44,783 bases of DNA from Micromonosporaceae bacterium. Lineage in GTDB: Bacteria; Actinomycetota; Actinomycetes; Mycobacteriales; Micromonosporaceae. Positions 28,120 through 37,850 of the stretch are shown piece by piece. The position numbers and the translations under genes were made by a program. Below the pieces are notes generated by a model, which was not told where the DNA came from, ran no database searches, and saw only the letters and a list, made by a program, of their open reading frames with translations. The stretch covers positions 1-44,783 of the forward strand of contig JAHRHA010000038.1 of assembly GCA_020027875.1 (NCBI GenBank), given 5' to 3'. The first letter of the stretch is position 1, and every line of letters begins with the position of its first letter.

Positions 28120-30939
28120 TCAAACGTGCGCGATGGAGGCGTGCGCAATGTCAACTCGAGAGTGGACATCGAGCTTGCGCAGCATGCGAGAGACGTAGAA
28201 TTCCACGGTTCGGCGTGATAAATGTAGCTCGGTGGCAATGTGGGGGTTTGACCAGCCATCGGCGATCAACCGCGCGATCCGAACCTCGGTGAAGGTCAGG
28301 GCGTCCCAGCCCGTCGCGACCCGCTGGCGAGGTGCGACGCGTTGGGGTCGGACACCAAGGTCAGTCAACCTGGATTTGGCCCGCGCGATGTCACCGGCGG
28401 CCCCCAAACCCTCGTATACGGTCAGGGCCTCGGCGAGCGAGCGCCGAGCCGCCTGCCGATCGCCGCGCCCGGCCTGGATCACCGCAAGATCTTCCATGGC
28501 TCCGGCCAGGGCCGGCGGTCGGTCGTTGCGCCGATAATGCTCCGCGGCGGCCGTCACGGCATCGGCGTCGGCCTCCATGAGTCCTCTACACCAGTCGGCC
28601 GCGGCGCGGTGGGCCGAGATCGGGTCGCGCTCGAAGATGTCCTTCGCCGCCGCGACGACTACGTCGGCGGCGGTCCGGTCCCCAGCGGCGAGCGCGCAGC
28701 GCAAGACGTCCGGAAGCTCCAGCAGACGAATCGATCGAAACCCGTACGCCGGTTCGGCCCAATCAAGGATCTCGGAGAGCGCCGTCGCGTAGTCGCCACG
28801 TGCTTGGTGAGTGAGCGAGCATGCCCAGATCATGTGGTAGGACTGGCGGTGTAGATCGCGCCGCTGCACCGACCAGGCCGGAGCACCATCACGGTACCGA
28901 TCTACCGCAACCGGGTCACCGCGGCGAGCAGCGATCACGGCCCCGATTCCGCGTCTCTTGAGTTCGCTAGGTTCGTGCGCGAGCGGACCGAGCGAGTCCA
29001 CCTCGGCCAGTGCATCATCCCACCTACCCCGGCTGAGTGATAGCTGCGCCGACACGAGCCGCGCAGACGCCAGCCGCAACGAAGCGCCGACCCGCTCCGC
29101 CAGCGGGATCTGCACGGCAATGGCTGCCTCCGCGGCCGCCCAGTCCTCCTCCCGAGCCAAGCTCTGGGCCCGGTTGTTCAAAACCAGCAATCTCAGATCG
29201 AGCGCCTCCGGCGTGTCGGCCAGGAGGGCGAGCGCCTCCACCTGGAGGGCGCGGTGATGGACCAGGTCGGTGTGATGCGCGGCAGCGACAACGGAGAGCG
29301 CGTGGAGCGCATATCCCTGCGCGAGGGCGTCGCCGAGCGCGCGACCGGAGTCTACGGCCTTGACTGCGTTCGCCTCGCTCGCTTCGTATTGGCCGAGAAC
29401 CATCTGGGTCATCGCGAGGAGCGCGGTCAGCCGGGCCGACCAGGGCTGCATAGGCTTCAGCGCGACGGCCGTCAACGTCACCTGCATGGCGTCGCCTGGG
29501 CGGCCAAGGTGCAACAAGGCGTAGGCGAGATGCCAGGCCTCACGGGCCCGCTCGGCGCTAGAGCTGGCCGGCGCCCGAAACGGTGCAGCGATGCGAGCAA
29601 CCGCCGCGTAGTCGCCGGCCTGAAATGTTGCCTCGACCAGATGTACCGACATTGTCTCCCGTCGCGGGTCTGCGTCGCCTAGTGATCTGAGCGCCCGCTC
29701 TAACAGCCCGGCCGCCATGCGCGGAGCGGAGTGCGTCAGCCGGGGTGCGGCCTGAATCAACCAATCCACGATTGGGCCATCGAGGCCATTCGCTGCGATC
29801 AGTAGCTGCTCGGCCACCAGCTCGACCGATGCCTTCGCCGACGCCAGCGCTCGGGCGGCGGCGAGGTGCTGCGCACGTAACTGCCCGGGCGGGGCCGAAT
29901 CGTAGAGCGCTCGGCGCAGGAGCGGGTGGCGGAATGCCAACCGCGTCTCCGCCTCTTCGATGACCGCCGCCTGGATCGCCTCCGCGACCGCACCTTGCAT
30001 GTCGGTCACCGTCTGTCCGCCGACGGTCGCCACGTCCACCACGGAGAATCGCGTCCCCAGCAAGGCAGCGTTCGACACGAACTGCCTGGCCTGCGGCGAC
30101 AGGAAGTCCAATCGGTCGGTCAGCACCGACGCCAATGAGTCCGGTAGACGACTGAGGTCAACGTCTGGACGAAGGTCAGCCAGGCCGGCCCGCACGTCGA
30201 TCCACTCAACTCGGGCCAACCACCACAATATCTCAAGCAGATGGAGGGGGTTGCCGTTGACCGTATCCACCAAGTTCAGCAGCCGTCCGACCGGTTCCGC
30301 GCGGATCGTCTGCTCGGCGAGTTGGCGCAGCTCCGATCGGGCCAGGCCGGGCACAATGATGAGGTCGCCTTCGGCGCGTACGGACTCGCGCACGGCCATC
30401 AGTTGTGGTCGTCCAGGTGCCGGCCGAACCGCGGCGAGAAGGAGTAGCGGCGCCTGCTGCGCGGTGTGGCCCCATTGCCGCCACACCATCAGGCTGACGT
30501 CGTCCGCCCAATGCAGGTCATCCACGGCGATCAGCACCGGTGCGGCCGCGCAAACCCGCTCCACCACCGAGACGGCCCCCTCGACGACGGCCGACGTCAG
30601 GTCGCTCACGCGCTCACCGACCACTGAGGCAAACTCGGCCAGCAACTCGGCGACCGATGCCGAGCGCCGCACCACACCGGTGGAGCCACTCGCCAGGCAT
30701 TGCATGATCAGTTGACCGGGCAGCCGGGATGAGACGCCGTCAGCCTGGGCCGTGAACACCTCACAGCCCGCCGCCCGCGCCTCCGCAACCGTCGAACGCA
30801 GCAGGGCCGACTTCCCGATCCCCGGCTCGCCGTCCAGCCAGGCGACCCCCCCGCGGCCATCCACCACGTCGGCCACCTGTGCGGCCAGCCGCCGAAGCTG
30901 CTCGGTCCGACCAACCAGCGTTGGCTCGTCCACGGACAT
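28120..30939 (-). CDS. Second LAL-type LuxR regulator
   Basis: A 939-residue paralogue-type partner of the downstream regulator. Walker A is GEPGIGKS at 37-44, Walker B-like VLIAVDDLHWADDVSL follows about 100 residues later, TPR-like helices fill the centre, and the LuxR helix-turn-helix is near 875-935 (LTFTEVRIARLIADGWSNPH, IATELHLSRRTVEFYVSRML). I choose the ATG at 30939 because AAGGTGG lies seven bases before it; the GTG at 30942 is four bases from that site. The two LAL genes share layout and probably arose by duplication, but they differ too much in sequence to be recent copies. Confidence 0.9.
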   Translation of the reverse strand: MSVDEPTLVGRTEQLRRLAAQVADVVDGRGGVAWLDGEPGIGKSALLRSTVAEARAAGCEVFTAQADGVSSRLPGQLIMQCLASGSTGVVRRSASVAELLAEFASVVGERVSDLTSAVVEGAVSVVERVCAAAPVLIAVDDLHWADDVSLMVWRQWGHTAQQAPLLLLAAVRPAPGRPQLMAVRESVRAEGDLIIVPGLARSELRQLAEQTIRAEPVGRLLNLVDTVNGNPLHLLEILWWLARVEWIDVRAGLADLRPDVDLSRLPDSLASVLTDRLDFLSPQARQFVSNAALLGTRFSVVDVATVGGQTVTDMQGAVAEAIQAAVIEEAETRLAFRHPLLRRALYDSAPPGQLRAQHLAAARALASAKASVELVAEQLLIAANGLDGPIVDWLIQAAPRLTHSAPRMAAGLLERALRSLGDADPRRETMSVHLVEATFQAGDYAAVARIAAPFRAPASSSAERAREAWHLAYALLHLGRPGDAMQVTLTAVALKPMQPWSARLTALLAMTQMVLGQYEASEANAVKAVDSGRALGDALAQGYALHALSVVAAAHHTDLVHHRALQVEALALLADTPEALDLRLLVLNNRAQSLAREEDWAAAEAAIAVQIPLAERVGASLRLASARLVSAQLSLSRGRWDDALAEVDSLGPLAHEPSELKRRGIGAVIAARRGDPVAVDRYRDGAPAWSVQRRDLHRQSYHMIWACSLTHQARGDYATALSEILDWAEPAYGFRSIRLLELPDVLRCALAAGDRTAADVVVAAAKDIFERDPISAHRAAADWCRGLMEADADAVTAAAEHYRRNDRPPALAGAMEDLAVIQAGRGDRQAARRSLAEALTVYEGLGAAGDIARAKSRLTDLGVRPQRVAPRQRVATGWDALTFTEVRIARLIADGWSNPHIATELHLSRRTVEFYVSRMLRKLDVHSRVDIAHASIAHV

Positions 30940-30985
30940 CACGCCGCCACCTTAGCGCTCCATCCGGCCGTCAATGTCGGCTGGC

Positions 30986-31054
30986 GATCGTGGTGCTTGA
31001 CGGCGGTCCGGGCCAACTGTGGTCCCGGCCACCCTCAACTGCCAAGATCTACTT
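30986..31054. repeat. Intergenic-type repeat, copy A
   Basis: GATCGTGGT ... GGCCACCCTC ... CAAGATCTACTT occurs here and again at 42700-42753 in the same order with similar spacing; copy A carries about 15 extra bases in the middle. This copy overlaps the last codons of the giant toxin-like gene. It looks like a short dispersed element or a shared terminator/attenuator sequence. Confidence 0.5.
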
Positions 31055-34000
31055 GGGCGGTGGTGTCTTGGCTGGGCGGATCCTCGGTGGTTTCGTCGAC
31101 GTGTCCGCGATCCTCCGCGGTCGGCTCTGTCGGCCGGGGCATCCTCAGTAGCACGAGCAGCATCTCGTCCATGATGCGGGTCAGTGTCTGGAACAGTTCC
31201 CGACGCAGTCGCCGCTCGTCGTCGGGCGGCACCATGGCGCGGGCGATGGCCCAGTCCCGGCTCGAGATGCTCAGCCATCCGGAGATATCGCTGACGCTGA
31301 CCCGCTTCGCATTGGCCAGGGCCAGGATGAGCAGCCGGTAGGCCCGCGCCAGGACGGTCGCGACCTGCCTGCGTCTGGACTTGACGTCTGCCTGTTGGTC
31401 ATTCAGGATCGCCGCCATCTCATCGCCGAGGCTGTTCCAGGCCACGCGGTGCGCGGTGGCGAACGCGGCCGGCTCGCGTCCGCCCACCGCCATCTGGGCG
31501 ATCGCGCCGGCCACCCGCGCATCCAGTTCCGCGGTCGAGGTGCCGGCCAGCGGCTTCACCGAATTGCTGGTAGGGCTGCGCGTCCCGGCCGGGTGGCCGC
31601 TCGCGCTCGACCGAACACCGTGCCCGTTGGGCTGGTGGCCATTGCCGTTGCTGCGGGGGGGCGCTGAGCGCTCGAGTCGCTCAACGAGCGCCTCGGCCCG
31701 GCCGTACGCATCCACCCATTGCGACAAGTCGGGTGAAACATCACGGCCCACCCGACCTGAGAGTGAACCGAACGCGTCCTCGATGGCCAGCCACGCTGTC
31801 TCGTACGCGGCGGCGAGCACCGACGGCTGCTCGGCCAGCGTGCCCTTGGCGGCGTCGAACCTCGCCTGCAGCCCGGCACCCAAGACCGGCTGGGTGACCG
31901 GCGCCTCCGTCCGATCCGACCGGTTCGTATCCAGCTCCGCCTGGCCGGCCTGCGAGGGGCCAGACGGCACATCGGTACTCGCCGTTGCAGCCGGCGCCGC
32001 CCGCCGGCCCTGCAGCCGCCTGTTGACCCACGCCTTCGTCTTACGCAACAGGTTCTTCCCCGGCACACCCCGCTCCAGCCACCGACCCTCGTTCCCCTCC
32101 GCCTCCTCCTTGCTCACCAGCCGCAACGGCGCCACCACCGCCAACCCTTCGGTCGACATCCCGGCCGGCACATACCGGGTCAACGCCCCCGCCGCGACCC
32201 CCCGCACCCGCAGCCGGCCACCCTCCACCACCGCATCCCCGGCGAACACCGCCCCATCAAACTCGCTCACAAACACCTTGTGGCCACTCGCCCACGTCAC
32301 CAACTTATGCTCATTCGCGAACGCCTGCGCCGCCGACTGCTTACACGCCAGCAACACCACCTCCCTCACCCCCAACCCCTTCACCACCTCCCGCAACCGC
32401 TCATGCGACACCGCCAACCCGCCATCCTTGCCATGCCCATGCACCACCAGCACCCGCCCAAGATCCCGCCCGCCACGCTCCTCCGCCACGCGAGCATTCA
32501 CCAGCTTCGCCAGACTCTCATCCGGCTCCAACCCCACCCAGACATGCACCGGCTCACCAACGCTACCCGGCACCACCACCGCATCGCCCCCCGCCGACAC
32601 CGACGACGGCTCCACCCGCCCAACCCCATCCGCGGGCGACGAGATCAATGCGTCAAGCATCAACCCGGCCCTACTATCGACGAGGTCCAACACCTGGCCC
32701 GACCCAGCCCGAAAGACCTGATCGACTCGAAGCTTTCCGATCCGCGACGCGGGCACCAACAGGTCCATACCCCAGTCCGTCGCCCGCTGCAACGCAGGAT
32801 GCGACCGCTCACCACCCGAGCGCGCCCGCGCCATCATGGCCGAGACGTCCATCGCCCACGGATGGCTACGAAGACCCCAGTGGCCATGGTTAACGGCGAC
32901 CCGTAACAGCCGCTGGCCCGCTCCAACCACGGGCGCAACCGTGGATAACCCAACCCACCCGCCGTCTTGACCCACCACCGGTCGACCATCTGACTCTGAG
33001 ATGAGCAGGTACGCGTACTCCGCCCGACCACCAAACGGCACCGATCGCCACAGCGCCCACGCCGGCAGCGCATCGTGCGCTACCGCGGCCGACATCGAGT
33101 CAGCGGCCGGCGTCGTGGACGATATTACGCGCTCGGTCAGGTATACCCGCACGGGTTGATCACCCCGAGCCGGCACCACACGATCGACCATGAACCCGAC
33201 GCCGTCGGGCAAGACAACACCGCCATCATGTGGCAACAGGTCCGCAACCTGGCGACCGTTGTGCGCGCGGATCACATAGTCGATCCGTGTCCCGGCCCCC
33301 GCGTCATCCGTCTCCGCGCTGGTCCGCGCGACGACGGGGCCGGCCCCAATCCGGAATGCTGTGCCGTCCTCCTGCTTCGCATGCAATTGGGCAAGGACGC
33401 CTATCGCCGCGTGCGCGGGAACCACTTCAGTGCGGTAAAACTCGCCGGCAACCGTTGGCAGCATGGCCAGTGCCGCCTCGACCCGAGCGGTCCAGGTCGG
33501 CTCCCCCGCCTTGAGCGCAGCCATCAGCTTCTCGTTGTTGGCGTTGTCGAGCAGTAGGAGGAGTGTGGCGATCTGGTCGGGTGCGAAGCCGCTTGGGCCG
33601 AATCTAGGGATCGCAGGGTGCTGCCTAGCCAGGTACTCCTCAGCAAGCCTTAGGTAACCTTCAAGCAGGTCACTATTGTCCTTCAGGGTCTGCCCAAACA
33701 TCTCACGTTCGTCGACAGAGGGTTGCCAACGGGACACCGCAAATACCTCGGCCAACCACTCCATGTCCGACTCGCGTCGGAACAACAGACCAGCAAGCTG
33801 GCGGGCAGAGAGGCTGTCGACTTCGAGCGAATCGGTCAGCTCCCAGCCGTCCCCAACGAGTTTGCGATGGTCGCCCAAGTGTTCGCGAAACGGTAGCGCA
33901 CCCTCCGTATGCGCGAGCCGTAGCGCGGCCCGCTTTGCGGCGAAGGCAAAGGCGACGTTGAACTGAATCTGGCCCAGCGCCAGAGTGGAGTCAGGGGACC

Positions 34001-37000
34001 GCAACTCCATGTGGTCGGAAATCCGGCCACGCACAGACTTTACATTGAACCGAATCTCACGGAGCTTCGACGTTCTTACGTCTCCGTCGATCGGTGCTCT
34101 AACGGGCCAGCTCTGCGTGGTGCCGCGGTGCATGTAGTTGTCACCGTTCATGGTGAGCCTGGTGTACAAGTCTTCGGAGGCGTCCATCAGCTTCCATAGC
34201 GCGACATACGGTCCAGGTGCCACGCCGAAGTCGTCTGCGCTGATGTGTACATGCAGGCCAGCCTTGAAGCTCACCGTCGCACCATGCTTGCGAAGGACGG
34301 CTAACACGGTTTCGACTTCCCGCCAGTCATCGGCCGTGTCGTGCAGCCGCCGCGAGACGAACTCGCCGTCGAGCCCACGCTCCTCGACAAACTTCCACGC
34401 TAATGGCGCGTCCGGAAAATATTCCTCGTGCTCATCAGGATCTTGCCCCGCCGCTGGATTCGCGAGCACACCAAGGTCGATCAGTTCTGCTTTGATCTCG
34501 TCGATTGTCGTCGCCCGCTCTGCGTCCGTGCCGCTCAACTGAATCTCGATCTCCACGCCGAACGCGTCATCTTCGCCGAACTCGTCGCCGATGCTGGTCA
34601 AGGCACCCGTCTCGTCGCGACGCGCCGGATACCGAGGGCCTCCGTTCGCCAGTCGCTCGCGCGCCCGGTCGTACGCTGCCTTGAACTTGTCGAACGGATA
34701 CACGGTGGGCTCCGGCCAGTCCTCCGGCACCCGGCTGGCGTTCATCAAACCGAGTTCAATCTTGAGCGAGGTGAGGAGCTGAACGAGCGAGTCCTCGCCC
34801 GTGTTGCCCATTGCCGCGTCCATCTGCGAAAGTGCGTCGGGGCTGTCCCACCACCCCTCCGGCATGGGATCGCCCATCACACCCGCGACGTGCGTGCTCA
34901 ACAATGCCTGCACAACCTCGGGCAGCACTTGGCCCTCCGTTGCCCCGTCGCTGCTCGCGCCAGCGGCCGGAGCGAAGAACGCATCCACCAACCCAGTCAG
35001 TTCGGGTGCACCCCACACAGTGCCGCTGGCCACGCTGACGTCGTCCGGCAGCACGATCTCGCCGGGCTGCACAAGCCGTCGAAGTGACTCGAGCGCGGCC
35101 GGGCCCAACAGCCCTGTCCCAACCATCGCGAGGGCCGTGTCGACCGCACCCAGCAGCGTCGCTGTAGCCTGACTCATCGTCGCCACTATTTCCTCGGCGT
35201 CGGCGTACGACAGAGCGTTGGTCTGCTGGCTCCCTTCCCTGGCAACGACGCGCAGCCCGGGGTAGTCGCGATAGATAGCCAAGGCGGCGGAATGAGCCTC
35301 GTCGGAGGCGTGGCGCACCGTCCCGTTGGCGAGTGCCTCGTCGCCCAGCTGCTCCAAGCCGTACTGGAGCGTCGCCAGATGCACGGTGGCGTGACGCAGA
35401 TCAATGATGCCTGAAGGCGACCCGTACCGGGCGAGCTGTCCCACCAGGTCCTCGCGAACCTTGGTCAGCCGGTCGTGCGTTAGCTGATGAAGGTCGTTGC
35501 TGAGCAGGGCAACGGATGGCTGTAGTGGCCGCGTCTCGCCGGGATCGTAGTCGTCCGGTATCACAAGGCGAGCGCGGCGTACGTGTTCGTCACGCGGCCA
35601 GTCGCCTTCGGCTGGCACGCCCTCTTCGTCAGGAAGCAGTTGAAGATAGGTCGACGCTTCGTCCGAGAGAGGAACACTCCACTCGGTGCCATCATTTTCG
35701 AGACGCGCCACGGTGGCGGTGTGGATCTTGCCAGCAAGCCCGAGGTCGACGGCGAGCGTCCGCAGTACTTTCACCAGAGCCATGTCCGGATCTGGCATGC
35801 GTTTGAGCATGTCGTACACGCCAACGAGGTAGAGGTCGCCCGGCGGGCGGTTGGTGACACCATGCTGCAACGTGGTCAACACCCACTCCATCGCCTGTGG
35901 GATCTGATCCGCGCTGAGTGGCCCGGGTCCGACGATCGCGCTCGGCGGCTGCAGGTACGTGCTCGTGTAGTGCACCTCGATCGCCGCCACGGTCGGCATC
36001 GTGTCGTCGGTGAACCCACTGGCCTTCGCAAACAGGCCAAGTGGCACACCAGTGCGCAACACATGCGAATCCCGGTAACCCTTCATTCGCGCCTCGGGAC
36101 GCGTCCACCAGCCCTTCCCACGCGTTCGCATCCTGGAGTCGGGCTTGTATGTCAGCACGTCCTCGCCCCACAGTTCCGGCTGGGTCAGGGTGTAGTGATG
36201 CAACATCCCGTCGCGATACAGAGCCAAGCCCGGATGCTTCGCCGGGAACACAATGACGTTCTGGTCGTACCCGTTATTGACATGTGCTAGCGCGAAGGCG
36301 GCCTGCGAGTCCACGATCTCTTGTAGCTCCTCCAGCAGCCCATCGCCGAAAACGTTGTCGCCATCGGAGTAGACGCCCGGGAATCGGTCCAGGACCTCTA
36401 GCCGAAGGATGTCGCTGCGGGCCGTATGTCCCTGCCGGTTCTGCTTCGCCTCCTCGAGCTTGTACATGGCTTCCAGCTCCATCGGAGCGTCGAAGTTGAA
36501 CACCGCGTCCACATTGACCAGATGGATCGGAGGCTCGCCCTCCTTGCCCCTGGCCCACTGCAACATGTCCCACACCCGGGCCAGACGCTCATTGCCGGTC
36601 GGCCGCACGGTGAAGTGACGCACTGCGTCGAACTCGGCGTGCGATACGTCGGTCCACACGACGAACGTAAAGTCCTCCCCATAGCGGTTGGCTGCAGCGC
36701 GGATGTTGCGACGGAACTCACTCATCCCGCCTCCGTCCTCGACCAAGGGCCCGCCCAACCAAATCGAGTGCACCACCTGCGCCAGCTCCACGTCCTCGGG
36801 CAACGGATCCACCTCCGGAGGCATCTGGTCCGAGTTCTCACCCAACGCATCCAGGTTCCAGCGCTTATCCTGCATTCCTCGCCTCGCGCGGCCCCGAAGT
36901 ATGGGCGACTCGTCCAGATCAGCCAGATCCAGAGGGTCATCCGACTCGTCCACCAAGGTCATGCTTACAGATTTGAGGAAGCTCGCGGCCGTCTCGGTGG

Positions 37001-37850
37001 TCAGCTCGGACTGCGCAAAGCCCCGTAACCTCGCCCTCGGCGGTGGCGCCGTCAACTGGTTGTACGGGTCCTTGATCAGCTCATTGAGCTTGTCGGCGTT
37101 CTTACCGGAGAAGAGCGGGTCGGCATCGCTCCGTCGCCTGTCCTTACGCAACGCCGCGTCCACGTCGGCCATCCACGTCGACTGGCCACCGTCAACGGAC
37201 GAGCCCGCCCCACTCGGCAACCGTTGCGCGCCGTCGGGCCCGGGCGTTGACGTCGCAGGGCCACCGCGCCACCTCCCCCTCAGCAAACCCGCCGCCCTTC
37301 CCAACAGCCGAAGACCGGGCACGGCACGGACCCGCCAGTCAACCAGATCCGCCTCCGCCTCCCGCGCCGCCGCATCGGTCGCCGCGACCCCCGCCGCCCC
37401 GAACACCGGACCGAACTCACGCACCGGCGTCCCATCACCGCCCGGCAGGTACTCACCGAACGTCCCGTCCGGAGCATCCAACCGCGGCCGCAACCGGCCA
37501 TCCCGACCAGTCACCCCACCGGTCGCCACCACCGTACCCAACCTCGCATGCACCCACACGATGCTGGTCGAGGCCACCGTCGGGCGACCCCACGCCGTGG
37601 CCAACTCCTGCGCCGCCGAACCCACACCCCCCACCGCCGCCTGGCAATCCGGCAAGAACACCGGCAACCGCGGCGCCCCCTTCTCCGCCATCACCACCAC
37701 CAGATCGGCCACCCGAACCGGACGCTGGCCCAACATGATCTGCCCGCCCTTACCATGCGCATGCAACCCCACATACCCCTCCGGCACAAACACCACCCCG
37801 GCCAGACCCCGCTCCGCCTCCGCCTCCGCCTCCGTGCGCACCCACACCAC
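31035..37850 (-). CDS. Giant polymorphic-toxin-like protein, 5'-truncated (glycosyltransferase, amidoligase, ART-like, His/Cys peptidase-like modules)
   Basis: An open frame of about 2271 codons. Residue numbers count from the first GTG after the upstream junction; the true start is unknown. About 15-110: first HG/Cys module (VGLHAHGKGG, then LPDCQAAVG). About 355-600: a glycosyltransferase domain like that of clostridial glucosylating toxins (VHSIWLGGPL, TARSDILRLEVLDRFPGVYS, DGD metal motif near 495). About 1090-1300: an amidoligase-like domain (FGVEIEIQLSG, GLHVHIS near 1199, HMELRSPDS). About 1530-1555: a piece like the end of an ADP-ribosyltransferase (NGRQVADLLPHDGGVVLPDG). About 1800-1900: a second caspase/C80-like module (VVHGHGKDGG, VVLLACKQSA). 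The C-terminus is helical and charged. The typical WXG/ESX N-terminus is missing. Domain calls are by eye. Confidence 0.7.
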   Translation of the reverse strand: MVWVRTEAEAEAERGLAGVVFVPEGYVGLHAHGKGGQIMLGQRPVRVADLVVVMAEKGAPRLPVFLPDCQAAVGGVGSAAQELATAWGRPTVASTSIVWVHARLGTVVATGGVTGRDGRLRPRLDAPDGTFGEYLPGGDGTPVREFGPVFGAAGVAATDAAAREAEADLVDWRVRAVPGLRLLGRAAGLLRGRWRGGPATSTPGPDGAQRLPSGAGSSVDGGQSTWMADVDAALRKDRRRSDADPLFSGKNADKLNELIKDPYNQLTAPPPRARLRGFAQSELTTETAASFLKSVSMTLVDESDDPLDLADLDESPILRGRARRGMQDKRWNLDALGENSDQMPPEVDPLPEDVELAQVVHSIWLGGPLVEDGGGMSEFRRNIRAAANRYGEDFTFVVWTDVSHAEFDAVRHFTVRPTGNERLARVWDMLQWARGKEGEPPIHLVNVDAVFNFDAPMELEAMYKLEEAKQNRQGHTARSDILRLEVLDRFPGVYSDGDNVFGDGLLEELQEIVDSQAAFALAHVNNGYDQNVIVFPAKHPGLALYRDGMLHHYTLTQPELWGEDVLTYKPDSRMRTRGKGWWTRPEARMKGYRDSHVLRTGVPLGLFAKASGFTDDTMPTVAAIEVHYTSTYLQPPSAIVGPGPLSADQIPQAMEWVLTTLQHGVTNRPPGDLYLVGVYDMLKRMPDPDMALVKVLRTLAVDLGLAGKIHTATVARLENDGTEWSVPLSDEASTYLQLLPDEEGVPAEGDWPRDEHVRRARLVIPDDYDPGETRPLQPSVALLSNDLHQLTHDRLTKVREDLVGQLARYGSPSGIIDLRHATVHLATLQYGLEQLGDEALANGTVRHASDEAHSAALAIYRDYPGLRVVAREGSQQTNALSYADAEEIVATMSQATATLLGAVDTALAMVGTGLLGPAALESLRRLVQPGEIVLPDDVSVASGTVWGAPELTGLVDAFFAPAAGASSDGATEGQVLPEVVQALLSTHVAGVMGDPMPEGWWDSPDALSQMDAAMGNTGEDSLVQLLTSLKIELGLMNASRVPEDWPEPTVYPFDKFKAAYDRARERLANGGPRYPARRDETGALTSIGDEFGEDDAFGVEIEIQLSGTDAERATTIDEIKAELIDLGVLANPAAGQDPDEHEEYFPDAPLAWKFVEERGLDGEFVSRRLHDTADDWREVETVLAVLRKHGATVSFKAGLHVHISADDFGVAPGPYVALWKLMDASEDLYTRLTMNGDNYMHRGTTQSWPVRAPIDGDVRTSKLREIRFNVKSVRGRISDHMELRSPDSTLALGQIQFNVAFAFAAKRAALRLAHTEGALPFREHLGDHRKLVGDGWELTDSLEVDSLSARQLAGLLFRRESDMEWLAEVFAVSRWQPSVDEREMFGQTLKDNSDLLEGYLRLAEEYLARQHPAIPRFGPSGFAPDQIATLLLLLDNANNEKLMAALKAGEPTWTARVEAALAMLPTVAGEFYRTEVVPAHAAIGVLAQLHAKQEDGTAFRIGAGPVVARTSAETDDAGAGTRIDYVIRAHNGRQVADLLPHDGGVVLPDGVGFMVDRVVPARGDQPVRVYLTERVISSTTPAADSMSAAVAHDALPAWALWRSVPFGGRAEYAYLLISESDGRPVVGQDGGWVGLSTVAPVVGAGQRLLRVAVNHGHWGLRSHPWAMDVSAMMARARSGGERSHPALQRATDWGMDLLVPASRIGKLRVDQVFRAGSGQVLDLVDSRAGLMLDALISSPADGVGRVEPSSVSAGGDAVVVPGSVGEPVHVWVGLEPDESLAKLVNARVAEERGGRDLGRVLVVHGHGKDGGLAVSHERLREVVKGLGVREVVLLACKQSAAQAFANEHKLVTWASGHKVFVSEFDGAVFAGDAVVEGGRLRVRGVAAGALTRYVPAGMSTEGLAVVAPLRLVSKEEAEGNEGRWLERGVPGKNLLRKTKAWVNRRLQGRRAAPAATASTDVPSGPSQAGQAELDTNRSDRTEAPVTQPVLGAGLQARFDAAKGTLAEQPSVLAAAYETAWLAIEDAFGSLSGRVGRDVSPDLSQWVDAYGRAEALVERLERSAPPRSNGNGHQPNGHGVRSSASGHPAGTRSPTSNSVKPLAGTSTAELDARVAGAIAQMAVGGREPAAFATAHRVAWNSLGDEMAAILNDQQADVKSRRRQVATVLARAYRLLILALANAKRVSVSDISGWLSISSRDWAIARAMVPPDDERRLRRELFQTLTRIMDEMLLVLLRMPRPTEPTAEDRGHVDETTEDPPSQDTTAQVDLGS

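Noticed and set aside
31381..32906. Plus-strand frames over the toxin C-terminus
   Set aside because: Low-complexity Pro/Arg/His composition that mirrors the toxin codons; no motif.
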